64,000 nt of DNA, from the NCBI GenBank assembly GCA_948567375.1, contig OX419761.1:34572243-34636242 (forward strand), in the 5' to 3' direction. The DNA is from Lunularia cruciata (lineage: Eukaryota > Streptophyta > Marchantiopsida > Lunulariales > Lunulariaceae). The notes below the pieces were generated by a model. It was not told where the DNA came from, searched no databases, and was given only the letters and a program-made list of their open reading frames with translations. Every line of letters begins with the position of its first letter. Within the stretch, counting starts at the first letter, position 1. Below, piece by piece: positions 1-12,227 of this stretch. A program made the translations under genes and the position numbers.

Positions 1-12
1 TGGGAGAGAAGT

Positions 13-693
13 TTGAGCAGATTTTTTTGGTGGGTTTTGCAGGTCCTTCAATGTATAAAGTTTGTGAGTTCAAGGGACATGGTCTCTTGTATAGGTTTGG
101 TAAGAGGTAGGCAGTTTCAATTGACTGCAGATATAGTTAGAGATGCACTTGCCATGCCAAGAGGGAGAACACTAAGACGGAAGACAGTTCCTTACACAAC
201 TATTTCAGACTGGTTTCCACAAAGGGACAGGGTTGCAAAAAGATATCTTGCAAGGCAATGTGTATATCTTGCATTCCAAGCTTTCTTCCAATTGATGGGT
301 GCACTTGTTGCACCCACTATTAGGCCCAAGATTGTACATGGGCATTTGGTACTCAACACCAAGACCAAGTTGAGGAGATTTAGTATGGAGGATTATGATT
401 GGGGAGAGTTAGCTTTTAGAGCTATCATTGCAGAGGTGGGGAGTTTGCAAAGCCAATTGAGGAGTCCTAAAGGGCATAAGTTTAGAGTCACCTTCCTTGG
501 ACAGATACTCATGCATCTCTTTGTGGAGAGAGGTTTCATTCTAGAGGAGGACGTGATGTAGCTGAGTGATGGAGAGGAGGAGATTATACACAAGGAAGAG
601 CATGATGATGATCATGAGGATGCAGATAGCTCGGATGAGGACGAGACTATTGATGATGGGGAGGATGAGGGAGAGGATGAGGATGGTGAGTGA
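13..693 (+). pseudogene. Repeat family A, copy 1, N-terminal part of an unrecognised ORF with acidic tail
   Basis: The open frame from 13 encodes about 180 residues with no family I recognise. It stops at a TAG (559-561), but the same frame continues to a TGA near 693 with an almost purely Asp/Glu tail. The TAG is therefore probably a lesion or a read-through stop rather than the true end. A weak match (the segments around RGRQFQLTADIVRDALAMPRG here and RGREFVLNIEIIQEAFCLPRG at 37573-37761 on the minus strand) shows that this is a repeated family. The second copy carries the same parts in the same order. The left end lies outside the window. The product could be a gag-like or transposon accessory protein. 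No function is claimed. Confidence 0.5.
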
Positions 694-1007
694 TTGATTG
701 ATTGATTAGGTTTGAGTTTTGTTATATATATATTTTTTTTTTCATATATTTGTATGTTGGAAAACATACAAATTTCTTTTGTATATACCATTACCGGATT
801 TAATAAATGAGTTCATTTAAGAAGCTTGAATTAATGAACTTGTGAACTTGTATATTTTTAAATTCAAATATAAATTTGTACTTGATGGATAACTAAATGT
901 ACCACTTGTGAATAGGTGTTCAACAGATTCGTGTTGAGACATAGCCCTTACCCTTTGTTGAGATAGCTCCTTTTCACTCTTCTTCCCCTTCACCACTTTC
1001 TCCTTCT

Positions 1008-1206
1008 ATGGAGAGGGTTGGTGACCCCATGCATTTCAGAGTACCTTCACCTCCTTCTTGTTCAGTTGACATCACTCGCATTTTAGATGATTGCATTCAA
1101 GTGGTTGAGTGTAGAGAGAGAAATCTCCTTGAGCGTGAGAGTAGACTAGAGAGTGTAGAGGAGAGAGAGAGATTAGTACTTGAGTGTGAGAGTAGACTAG
1201 AGAGTG

Positions 1207-1264
<58 letters not shown>

Positions 1265-1942
1265 GTGCTTGAGCGTGAGAGTAGATTGGAGAGTGTAGAG
1301 GAGAAAGAAAGATTAGTGCTAGAGTGAGAGAGACTCCTTTGTGAGCAAGAGGATTTACTTGCTGCAAAGGAGGAGAGGCATCTGACCTTGCTTACTTTTG
1401 AGATGGAGAGAGAGCAGAGATTAGGTGACTTGGACATGGAGATACTAGGTGCCACTGCCATGGCGGAGGGTTACAAGCTCCAGTTACGAAATCAGGCACA
1501 AGAGTTAGCATATGCTATAGAGAGGTGTGAGAGTGCACATGTTCAGCTAGAGGAGAGCAAGAGTAGTCTAGCTCAGATGAGAGCTTATGAAGAGGAGAGT
1601 GAGAGTAGTCTAGCTCATTTGAGGGCTTGTGTGGCTTATCTTGGACCCAGACTACGTACTATTGCTCACAAGACCCATACTTGTCATGAGATCCAGACCC
1701 AGACTGATGCCACCCATGTGATACCTCATAGTGTGGAGACTCAAGGCACTCAGATTGAGTTTAGAGAGAGGATTAGTCTATCAGGAGAGTATATTCCACG
1801 TATCCTCTTCCCCGACTTCCTACGGAAGAAGATTATTATTGTAAATGTTACTTATATGTATTCATTATGGATTTGTGGTGCTATCAATTTCCATGCATGG
1901 GAGAGCAAGACGACTAGGCATGGTTGGTGCCCTCACACATGA
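1008..1942 (+). pseudogene. Repeat family A, copy 1, coiled-coil segment
   Basis: Frames here encode Glu/Arg-rich heptad-like sequence (repeats of the type ESRLESVEERERL), interrupted by a GA microsatellite and by stop codons near 1263 and 1326. A later open segment (1388-1942) continues with ELAYAIERCESAHVQLEESKSS-like coil and then a hydrophobic patch around 1800-1860. The counterpart on the minus strand is at 36481-36729 and 36162-36374. A long coiled coil downstream of the N-terminal ORF suggests one ancestral protein, broken by indels. No catalytic motif is visible. Confidence 0.45.
1211..1261. repeat. (GA)n microsatellite inside the coiled-coil ORF
   Basis: About 25 uninterrupted GA/AG dinucleotides. 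They encode alternating Glu-Arg in one frame and Leu-Ser on the other strand. The array extends the GAGAGAGA already present in the Glu/Arg coiled-coil codons, so it probably grew from the coding repeat by slippage. Confidence 0.9.
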
Positions 1943-2042
1943 TCCGGGCTTGTAGAGTGGGTAGCCTATCTTGGTGTTAGCCATTTCATCCAGTTTTGTT
2001 TGCTACGCTTTGAGGTTATCTTGTAGATAGATCTTACTCCGG

Positions 2043-2516
2043 ATGGAGTGGAGTGGTTGCTACGAAGCATGTGGCAGTGGTCTGAACTCCCAAAGGGAGT
2101 TCATACTGGGTCTTGCCTCATGGCCTATTTGTGTTCTAGAGATATCCAGCGAGATTTTGAGTTTAGAGGACTTAAGAGTTAGATCATATGAGCATCTTAC
2201 TTCATTAGGTTTACCTCTTTGTGATCTTTTGATCATAGATAGTCATGCACTCTCTTATTATAGGAACCATCCACATGGTGCTACCCACCCTACCCACTTC
2301 AGTCCTTATAGGGTACATAGAGCATCATACACTTGGTCATTTGACTCTTTGATGAGTTCTTTGGACAGATTTGTCCATGACGATAGGCCTGCTATTAGTT
2401 GGGCAGGAAAGGAGTGGACATCAAGTAGATTGAGTTCTTATAGTTGTGACCCATATCCTCTTCTTGCTAGCGATATCAGGCATCAAGACTTGGATGAGAG
2501 CAAGTGGCCCATATAG
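2043..2516 (+). pseudogene. Repeat family A, copy 1, C-terminal segment
   Basis: The open segment encodes a block (LTSLGLPLCDLLIIDSHALS, then a HPHGATHP motif) that aligns with 28733-29122 on the minus strand (FTSLGLSLRDVLIVDTYALP, then HHHGAIHP). The shared Leu/Asp-rich core and the His-rich turn between two distant copies show that this was once a translated domain. Stops and frame changes upstream (around 1942-2040) separate it from the coiled-coil part. I do not recognise the domain. It is not a transposase or reverse transcriptase by any motif I can see. Confidence 0.45.
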
Positions 2517-2869
2517 TGGTCATTGGGTCCATTTAGGATTCAACATCATGTATACCGTCGTAGACTTGAGGATGCAGTAGTAGCACTTAGACACCATAAT
2601 GCATCTCCCTCTTCTTCTTCACCTCCTCAACCTCCATAGTCATAGGTTTAGGTTCTATTGGCTCCTCATTTATATACATATTATGTTCATTTCTCCCCAT
2701 GTATACATTTATGTTTTAGTTTACACTTGTGAACTCTCATATTGTTGTCTAACTCTTGTATTTTCATGTGCTATATACTCAATTGTGCCTTGTGTATCAA
2801 ATGTGTTATCACCTTGCAAATATGTGCACCATTTCCATCAAGAGTCACCACCCTAAACCCATCACGAGT

Positions 2870-3340
2870 GGCCCTCAGCGCCAATGCGCATCATTGAGCA
2901 TCTATGAGCGTCTACAAGCATCTACGAGCGTCTTTGAGCCATGACTTGCATCAATGAGCGCTGACAAGCGCCTACCAAATGTACGAGTACCTCCGAGTGT
3001 CTACGAGTGCCTCTTAGTGGCCACAAGCGTCAGCTAGCGCCTACCGGAATTACCTACAAGTGCCTACTAGAGCCCACTAGCTTCGACGAGTGCCTACGAG
3101 CACCGACGAGCACTAACTGGCCTTTATTCAAGGAAGTGTTGCATTGAGCTGCAACTAGCGGCAGCAAGAAAGACTTTTGGATGGCTATGAGCGCCAACTT
3201 GTGGCATCTTGGGCTTACTGTGCTACTAGCAGCTGCAAGAAAGACTTTATGGGCGGCTATGAGTGCCAACTCGTGCGCTTACTATGTGTGGCCAAGGAAA
3301 AACATGAGAGGAACTGAGTGGTAATGAGCGGCATCAAAAA
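2870..3340. repeat. Degenerate short tandem repeat (GAGCGTCTACGA-like, about 11-13 bp)
   Basis: Variants of 'gagcgtctacaagcatctacgagtgcc' recur about 25 times with irregular 9-14 bp spacing. From about 3160 to 3370 the array merges into longer repeats ('ggcggctatgagtgccaact', 'aacatgagaggaactgagtggt', the latter present twice). No ORF or LTR boundary is apparent, so it looks like a decayed minisatellite. Confidence 0.6.
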
Positions 3341-3452
3341 CATGAGAGGAACTGAGTGGTAACAAGATGCATTAGGTAGATACTAGAAGCATTTATCAAG
3401 TTTCCATAACTCATCTTTATTATAATCATAATAAAGGTTACATGGTGGTATA

Positions 3453-4688
3453 CTATTCACTATCAGTAGAGTATGATGGATGTTGAACCTGAGTGGGCAC
3501 TTTAAAATAGTTACTTATTTCCTTGAGAGTTTTCCCTACTTGTATAAGACTCATTTTGATTTCATGAGTGCGCTTTGATTCTAAACTCTTCTCCTTAAAT
3601 TTGTGTTTGTCTGCCCTAGCTTTCCTTTTATCTAAACTCAATTTTTTCTCAATTTCAATTTTCATCTTCTCTGTCTCTAATCTAACACGCTCTGCTTCCA
3701 TTCTCATCATTCTTTCTCTCTCTCTTCCTCATGTTGGTGGCTTCTAGTTCAACTAGTTGTAACCTCTCTCTGGACCTATAGTATCTGCCTTCAACATGGT
3801 AATTTTTGCTAAATCATGAGATAATGACATACTAGGTGACAACTTGGGTACCTTACTTGCAAATATTCCACCTTTCCTCCTCTTTGTGTCACGTTCCCCT
3901 TCTTGGTTGGCAAAAGCACAATCGGAACTATCTCTTGTAGAAACTAAAGGCGGTGGTGTAATGAAAGGCGAGTCCTCAATTGGTGGAACAAATAGAGACT
4001 CATCCTCAAGTGATAGGATTCCATTGTCCATGCCACTTGGTAAACTTTCCACCCCTTGGATGTTTGTGACCAACTTGGGGCCCGAGTCAAGGAGCACCAC
4101 CTCTGGAGGAGATAAGAATTTGGGGCACTCATGTGCACCTTCATGGACCTCCTCCTCGCCAGCCTCACAAATCTCACTTGAATTAGGATTACAATCTCCT
4201 AAACTTACCATTGCCGGTGGACTTATGTTCACTTTGGTCCCAAACATGGCTTCCATTCTTGCAAATTGCGGGCACATTCCATTCAATTTATCTTCTATAG
4301 TTCTCCACCCTTTGCCATATTCCTTCTCGATGAGACCTTCTCCCGTAGACTTGTTCTTAAGCTCCCGAGTTTCTTTGTATTGTTTCATGTACCGCAACCA
4401 TTTCTTGTAAAGTCTGTCACCTGTCATAGAAGTAGGAAATCCTTGACCCTCCCTAATCAAAAAGGTTGCCATGAAACTAAATGCGGTCGATTTTTGAATG
4501 GTCGTTTTGCAATTCCCACCATGAATCTGTGCAAAATGTTGGAGGTCCTCCAAATAATCCAGTATTTGGCTATAATGGTGTGTTGCCATGCAAAATTGTT
4601 CATCCTCCTTGGTTTTTCTCGGCATGGAAGAAGCCATCCTCAAAAAGTCTCCAAATTTCCCTAATGGTTGTTGAGGTTGTGAATCCAA
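3453..4688 (-). pseudogene. Repeat family B, copy 1: possible Myb/SANT-like protein with C-terminal coiled coil
   Basis: A 311-codon frame (4688 to 3753) followed within 45 bp by an 85-codon Lys/Glu/Arg coil (3710-3453) in another frame. The two are joined by a GA-rich stretch where an indel is likely. The mid-region segment LYKKWLRYMKQYKETRELK resembles the basic helical part of plant Myb/SANT-like ORFs that accompany PIF/Harbinger transposons. A KRRK basic stretch follows near the C-terminus. No DDE transposase lies next to it. A clearly homologous copy is at 42110-42830 (shared TIEDKL, then a PP-x-x-V-x-LG motif), with its C-terminal coil at 39268-39660. The DNA-binding role is inference from weak resemblance. 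Confidence 0.45.
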
Positions 4689-4699
4689 AGATGACTCTA

Positions 4700-5340
4700 T
4701 AGGTCCCGGTTCAGCGTCAATAAGTGAGTCTCCTATACTAAAACAAGGAACTTGATCTCCAAAAAATTTGTTGCACTCCTAGCGTAAGAATCGTCAGAAT
4801 CATCACCCTCTAATCAATTTCTTGGTTGCCACACGGCAGTGCTGATCATTTCCCACACCAATGTGAAACTACAAAACCGCCATTATTTGCCTAACAACTC
4901 GTACATTTGCTCTAGAGGGTGGTGAATTTGAGTTTAGAAATTTGAATTGTTGGGCAGGGCCATTTTGGATCTTGAATACAAAAGCCAAATCATCAATCAT
5001 ATGTGACTCAACTGACCACATGGCCACTCTCTTGAGGAAACACTTCACTCTATCTGACAATCATTTATTTAGTACCTGCATTCCCAAACATCCATAACAT
5101 ATGATTTGATTTTTATAAATGAATGCAATTTGCAAAATATATCCCTTAACTGAAGTTATAGAGTGTTCAATTATTACAATCTTGTATTGTTATAGAGTTC
5201 ACTAAAAATTATTACAAAGTTTGTTATTTATCTCGTAGACATCCGTCAAGCCAATTTCTAAAACCCCCTAATATGTGAGATCCATACTAGCTAATAATCA
5301 AATGATAGAGGCAAATCCTATCTCTATGCCTCTTAACTAG
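4700..5340. other. Spacer without recognisable gene
   Basis: A 63-codon minus-strand frame (4869-5060) is present, but it matches nothing I know and has no second copy in the window. The rest is AT-rich with stops in all frames. It may be the upstream end of the family B repeat. Confidence 0.5.
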
Positions 5341-6090
5341 GGTGGAAGCACATCAAAATCATAGATGTGGAGTTGAATCACTATGACAAAATGTTGTATC
5401 AGAGTGCTCTTGGTTCTCTAATGTTTGTCATAGTCTGTACAAAACCAGATATATGTTATGCAATGGGAGCACTAGCTAGATATACTAGCAACCCTACACA
5501 AGCACATTCGAATGTATAAAGAGAGTATTCAAGTACTTAAAGGGTACTCAAGATGCATTCTTGGAGCAAAAGCAAGGGAACATACTACTCTTGAAGCATA
5601 TACAGATGCTAGTTGGGGAGATGACATAGATAACAATAGATCAACTAGTGGATATGTAATCATGCTTAGTGGTGGAGCAATCAAGTGGTGTGGTAAACAA
5701 AAAACATCTATTAGATCAACTAGTGGATATGTATTCATGCTTAGTGGTGGATCAATCAACTGGTGTGGTAACCAACAAACATCTATTGCATTGTCTACTA
5801 TTGAGGCAGAATTTATGGTTGCCTCAAATGCTACTCAAGAAGTCATATGGAACAGGAGACTTCTTAAGGAGCTGGATTTTGAGCAAGAAAGTCCTACTGC
5901 ATTGTATTGTGACAATATAGGAAGTTTAGCACTCAACAAAAATTCTATAAATCAGCCAAAGACTAAGCACATTGAGATTATAAAAAGATTTGTAGAGGAG
6001 AAAGAAAAGGAGAATGTTGTGCACTTAGTTTACTATCCTAAGCAAGAGATGACAAAAATACAAAGGCACTACCTAAAGATAAACACATAA
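5341..6090 (+). pseudogene. Ty1/copia reverse transcriptase end and RNase H, decayed
   Basis: Frames carry the copia connection and RNase H signatures: LGSLMF then CTKPDICYA (5400-5460), a frame break near 5510, then EAYTDASWGDD, RSTSGYV, WCGKQKTSI, ALSTIEAEF and ALYCDN (5590-5920). These are the conserved blocks of plant copia pol C-termini, which would copy element RNA and remove the RNA strand. The 25-residue block starting RSTSGYV is present twice in tandem (5638-5712 and 5713-5787), a 75-bp in-frame duplication not usual in the family. The reading frame ends at 6090, just before an LTR-like sequence. The upstream pol is missing, so this is a 3' fragment. Confidence 0.85.
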
Positions 6091-6138
6091 AATGTGTTGT
6101 AAAAATGGGAATTGTCCTAATCTCTCATTAAATGTGAG

Positions 6139-6528
6139 TGTTAGTTTTAGTTAATCTCTACTTTATTGACTTTGCTAGTTTTTAGGATTTTGCTAGATTC
6201 CTCTTGAGCTCTACTAAAAATCTGCTTAGGGTAAAGTGGGGTGCAACCCTAATTAGGTTTGTGCAAAGCAACCTCCTAGGGTTTGCTTATGTGCATATAA
6301 GAGTATTTTTTGCACTAGTTTAAGTTACTTCTTCTACAAGGGTGATTCCTTGCACCAGCACCTAGCATTTATTTAAATCTTGAGCTGCTTTACATCACCT
6401 CGTTCTATGTTGTTTTTGAGTTGGGTGTTAGTAATGCTACGTGAGTGAAATTTTTTGTTGCCTATGAACTCTCGTACAAGGAGAGAGGTCTAGTATTGCA
6501 ATGTGTTAGTGATGTATGATACATCGGA
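6139..6528 (+). repeat. Probable 3' LTR of the copia relic
   Basis: It begins TGTTAGTTTTAG about 50 bp after the copia pol stop, as an LTR would. It contains a TATA-like stretch ('gcatataagag', about 6295). The right limit is inferred from where an inverted partial copy begins. Confidence 0.5.
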
Positions 6529-6660
6529 GTGATGCAACCCTAATTAGGGTTGTGCCCCACTTTACCCTAAGCATATATTTAGCAGAGCTCTAGAGGAATC
6601 TAACAAAACCTTAAAAACTAGAGAAGTCACTAAACTAGAGATTAACCAAAACTAACATGT
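6529..6660 (-). repeat. Inverted partial copy of the copia LTR
   Basis: Reverse-complementing about 6533-6657 gives a sequence closely matching 6139-6265. Both include 'gcttagggtaaagtgggg' and 'caaccctaattagg'. The two arms are about 125 bp each, separated by about 265 bp. Several mismatches show that the copies are old. Confidence 0.7.
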
Positions 6661-8099
6661 GTAAAAGTGGATCCACAGCTTTACAATATCACGACTCTCA
6701 TCTTGGCAAAACATTTAGAAGTGATTCCTACAGTTAAGAGATATAAAAAAATTTTGGTTCTCATTACATCAGAATTTCATTTTAGAAACACAAGAAAAGT
6801 CTAAGAGTTCTTTGAACAATTAGCACTTTGTAAGTGAGAGCTTGAGTTGAGAGCTTCAAACACTCCATTGAAATTTTTACCGAACCAATTAATTCTTGTG
6901 TAGCAACATGTTGGCCCTTTTAGCGTGTTCTAGCTTGTACAACTTCGTCTACAAACTAACTTGTTCAGATCGAGCTGAACATGTACGAGCTGATATTCAT
7001 GCTATCCAATTTGTTACAGATAGACGAAAAGTACAACTGATGTATCCATTATCCCAAATTGAAGTTGATTATCAAATAGAGTATGTTTTCGATAAATTAA
7101 GATTATGTTTAGAAGGTAAAAGATCATAAATTACACTTTCACATTGTGGTACTTGAGTTACGAACTTTCATGTGTAGAGGTTTGGTTGTAATATTTTCTA
7201 GCAATTGTAATACAGTGTTATGCTCATGGATGAATCCATGTGCATTGCTTTTGTCATACCCATATACAAACATCAGCACCATAAGTGAATATGAAGTGAA
7301 TAATCACTTTTAAAATTATGTAAAGCAGATACCATTTTCCAAGAGGTACTCGAATCCGAAGAAGACAAGGAATAAGAGCATTTTTCTTTTTCTTATGTTC
7401 TGTTGCCGGTAATTTTTCGAATATTCCCAGATGCAGGCACTCATTTCTTTTCATCAAAACGAAAAGGTAGAACTTCCTTCTCGAGTGGTTTGATTTCTGC
7501 CTTCGAGTTTTGTGATCCCTTAACAAACCCAAACATGGAAGTAAAACGTGATAAATCATAAATTTAAGTCAGCTATATGGCAGTATAACCCACCCAAGAC
7601 CTCATTACCACAACATATACGCGCATGAGATAGATGAAGCAGAAACGTGGTTGTCAAGATGGTAGCTACTCAGCGACAATCAAAGGGCAAAGTGCTCAAG
7701 TAACGGGCTAAACAAAAAGCAAATTCATTATCAGATTTTCAATGAATAGTTACAAAGTTAGACGACGATTTTATGTACATTAGAGTCCAATCCATAGCTG
7801 CTATCGTGAACCACATCTTAAATATGTATGGGCATCAATGTCCCGAGTCGTAGTCAAAATGTGCTCCAAGCCATGTGCTGGACTTACAGAAATCGTAGTT
7901 GGCCGGGAGAAACCTTACTAATCTTCCTTGCCTTTAAAAGACTATTGTCCCTTTCTATAGTAGAGTAGGTCTTTCTAATAATAATAATAATAATAATGTA
8001 ATCCCCATCCCCGAATTACCTCAGGGACGGACGGGATGGAAATAAAAATTATGCATATATCTTCATGGGTTCTTTCTGCCCCTGCATGATGTAAGAGGT

Positions 8100-8350
8100 T
8101 TACTCTAGTAAGTCCATGAAACTGCATGAGGGGCGGGGATGGGAATAGGGACTATGCATATTTTCGCGAGTTCATTTTGCCCCGCGCATCGTGCACGGGG
8201 CTTAGTAAAACCCCTATTGGATCTTGTTAAAAGGTTATTAGGACAGAACTTGTGCAGACATTTGCCGTCCCCCTCCCTGCCTGTAGTCCCTATGTGCACG
8301 GGACTTATCCTAATAAGTCCCTGCTTGATCTTGTTAAAAGATTACTAGGA
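8100..8350. repeat. Two diverged copies of a short dispersed repeat
   Basis: 'gatcttgttaaaaggttatt' (about 8220) and 'gatcttgttaaaagattact' (about 8328) end two units that both begin with a 'gtgcacggg(g)ctta' block. A related 'gtgcatgattcacggggcat' occurs at about 47937-47957. The family is unknown. Confidence 0.4.
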
Positions 8351-11300
8351 GAGAAAAAGGTGATCACGTGTTCTTCGTGAAGGATCGGAAAAATCCATCA
8401 AGGAAGAGACAAAAGAGGTAAAATGGGGCTAGGTTCCAGTAGTATCAGATAAGAAATCTACCTTAATGCACCTAAAATATCCTAGTTATGTAAGTCATAA
8501 AGTCTACAAACTATTGCAGGATCCAAAGAGGTAGCGTGGAGTGTATTTACTCTCCCATGGATTGCACCAACCAATGTTCTCTGTAGAACAATGGACGAGT
8601 CTTCTCTGAAGTATGATGCAAACTATAAGAACGCAAGTGGTGCCTCTTGTTAACTAGTATGATAAGTTCTTGTGCATTCCTTGACATATGTGGCGGAATG
8701 CCATGTCTGTCTCCATATAATGCTAGAGGAATAAAGAAATGACCTTGTTGCATCCTTCTATATGTAGAACATTGGGTGATGTACTCCTACTGAAAGAACT
8801 TGTGAAGACATGTGTTGTCCCTCTCTGGAGTCTCTATGCATAGCCCTTATCTCCATATGTAATTTTGCTTGTCATCCTTGTCCGTTGTCTCCACTCCAAA
8901 GTAGTTCATCCTACATCCCCGGATGACTATACAATTACTGTAGATACCTACCATACTGTAGTAGATAATAATCATCTTTAAAGTTATCTCCTTCCCGAAA
9001 TATTTCCATCTGTCATCTGTACAATTACTATACATATCTTCCATACTATAAAGATGACAATCATCTTTTAAAAGTAAATAAATAAAGATCTAGTGGGGTG
9101 AGGAACCAGTAAGCATCGAATATTTGCCAGGTTTCCTGATTTTATGAACAAAATTTTGGAGATTAGGATTCTATGAACATTTTTGGAGATTTGGAGTATA
9201 TGTCCAATTGTTTTAGACACAGTACTACTACTTGTGCGCTAGATCTGTGTGTGTAAGGCATCCAATTCACGAGACCGAGAGAGGGGCATACCACTCGACC
9301 AGAAAGAAAGGGAGCGTTGGGCATACCACTTTTCCTGGAGGGCGGATCCTACAGGGTAACGAATCAACGCGTCCAAGCCGGAATATACTCAAAGGACGGG
9401 TCCACCAGTCAACGCTACGCGTTGTTGTGAATACACATCGCTTTCGAGGATACTAACTAGTGAAGAGCAAGAAAGCGGAATAGTTAACGTTGAAGGAAGA
9501 CCATCCTCCGCACCTGTCCTCGCGACCCGAGACGATGTCATCGAGAGTGAAATCGATGCTGTGATCACTTCTGTAAGGTCAAAAAGGTGGCACTCTATAT
9601 TATCAGCTCAGATGGTCATGCCTTGACACCTTATCACACAAGATTAGCCCAAGGGCGTGGGTAAAGTCATAGACGTATATACCCTCGAGCTGCTGCGGTG
9701 GGAACGACGAAGGGCCCAAGGGTGTATTTCCCTCCACCCATTGGTGAAGAGCATCAAAGACCCGAAGAGAATTCTTGGTCTGATGTTCTTACGCACCACT
9801 GGGCACCCGGCCGATGATTCACGCCTGCTAAGCAAGATTGGTCCTCCATTATTGTACACTGAATTGCAATCCTCTAAAAGCGACGAGATGAGACAGGCCG
9901 ACGCATGTCAACACTGAGTTCAAAGTTCTATGATTCATGCAGAGAAAGACTTAAACAATACCCTTACCATATCTAGCTCTTCGACTTAATGTTCAACGGG
10001 AAATTGGGGCCCCATATTACGGATTGGCGGGGCACGCCAACCCGTAACGTGACCATTTACTGAACGAGAACATTCCCTGAACAAATAGGAGGTTTTTCTA
10101 GATGCTTGCAATCCTATGTGCTAACCGTTTTCGACAAATACATGTCCTAAATGAAGAAACCCATTTCCTGAACAGCCAGGACCTTTTCTTCTAGATGCTA
10201 GCAATAACACACTGGATGGTTAAAAAATGCTCACAATAATGGACATGGTGGTCTTACAGAACAAAAAAAGAAACTCACTTCCTGTGTAAATAGAGGAATA
10301 TTCTTTATAATTGATTTTATATGTGCCATTTTGGCAACTTTTGAACGGAGCCCTCAATGGGAATGATGGCTTCAAGGGCAAAAGGTTTATAATTTATAAT
10401 TAGTAATATTATAATGATGATAAAGATGATCGTTGAAACTCTAATTTTAGATTCTATCATAACCAAGGTACTTTCATTCACTCTAAATCTCTCTTTATCC
10501 ACATTAGCACATCACTTCGGGAGGCTCCGCGAGAGCGTGGAGACGGGAGAGGAGCGGGAGAGATGTGGGAGGAAAGGTCCTTATGTGAGGAGTGTTCTCT
10601 AGAATATAGCACTCGAGTGAGCAATCTAATCTATCCATTTTTTAATTTCAATTTCATTGGTATTTAGATTGAAAGTTATAGAAAATTGAATATAAAGTTA
10701 TGAAGACTTTTTGTTCTTTTAGGGTTTAGAATGATCCGTACAAATTGAGAGTGATGGGTTTTTTATTTTTTATTTTTTGATTTTTATGATTAAATTTTAT
10801 GTGAATTTAATTTAAAAAATTTATAAATAGAATTTATAAATTATAAATTTTATAAATTTTAAAGTATTGAGAAATTATATTTTCGTAAAATTTCTGGTTT
10901 TGCAAATATGGAGATATATAGAAAAATATATCATGTATTACTTTAGTTATATTTGTATTAACCATAGCTACATCTTCCCATGTAAAACCGCTAGAGGGAT
11001 TTGGAACTCGAATATCTTAGGTGCATTAACGAAGATTTCTCATAGAGACTCTACCGGGGCCTAGCCCCATTTTACCTTTATCGTCTCCCTTGTTCGGTTT
11101 GATGACAAATCCAATCCTTTGTGTTCTCTATGCGGTCTCCTTGTTTCAAGTACTTTCATTCCAACCTAAACTCCTCGATTCCTCTCATTCCAACTTGGAA
11201 ACTTCCATTCTATTGATCCTAACTATAATCTGTAACTCTAGGAAACCTCTTTGACTCGAACCAAATCCAGAGTACCTTCGTTCTAACCTTAATTTCTCGA

Positions 11301-12198
11301 TTAATTACTCTAATTTTGACATGAAGTCGTTGATTCCGTTGATTCTAACCCAAGACTCGAACAATTTCCTTGATTTCAGCAAAAGTTCACGATTCGTTTT
11401 CATCAATCCCAACTCATATGGGAAAATCATTGTCTGCCAGCAGAAAATCACGCTTGCTATCACACATATTGTCAACAAAAACTCACGCTTGGTGAGACAT
11501 GTTGACTCAACACTCTGAACCCAACTCGAGTCCCCTAATAAGAGCATTGTTTGCGAATTAAATATCACGCTCGCTATCTATGACGAAGGTGTGACATCTT
11601 GGACACATGACACCGAAGGATATTATTAGATCTTAAGTTGAAACGGAAAGGCGTAAATATAACTTTCATGATTTTGTATGCGATTGGGTGTAGATTTTCT
11701 TTGTGTGAGGTGCATGAAAGGACTTCTGCACCTGAACATAGACCGGCACTAGTACTCAGTTTCCAATCATCTAAAGAATGTATCCCATTCGTCCGGTACA
11801 TGACTACGTGCGTTCTATGTTGCAATTTTGATTCTTCGTCATGAAGGAGTTTCTCTAGTACAGCACGTTATGATGATATATGATATCTCTCCCGAAAAAA
11901 ATTATTAAGTCACCTCGATGGCTCCTCGACCAGTTTTGCGATTGCACTCACATCATCCTTCTCTCTTTCTTGGTTCCCGGTGTTCCCCTTTTCAAAGGTG
12001 ATCCACAACTTTTGCTCACATGTTCTCCCCCTGCGAAGCAAGTGACTGGGAGCACCCGACTCCTTAAGGCGAAACATATACGAATATCGTACTCCCGTCA
12101 TCACCGTCATACAAATGGTTTCTTATGAGATTCTTTGATCGAAATCAAGAGATTTGAATAGGGCGTATCAAGAAAAGCTATTTCACCTCTTGTAGTAT

Positions 12199-12227
12199 TT
12201 TTACTACTAATAAAATTAGTAGTAAAA
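12199..12227. other. Perfect 13-bp inverted repeat (hairpin)
   Basis: Arms TTTTACTACTAAT and ATTAGTAGTAAAA are separated by AAA. It lies in AT-rich DNA with no gene beside it. Confidence 0.7.

Noticed and set aside
11047-11070. Palindrome GGGGCCTAGCCCC as a regulatory site
   Set aside because: Isolated short palindrome with no neighbouring gene or second occurrence.
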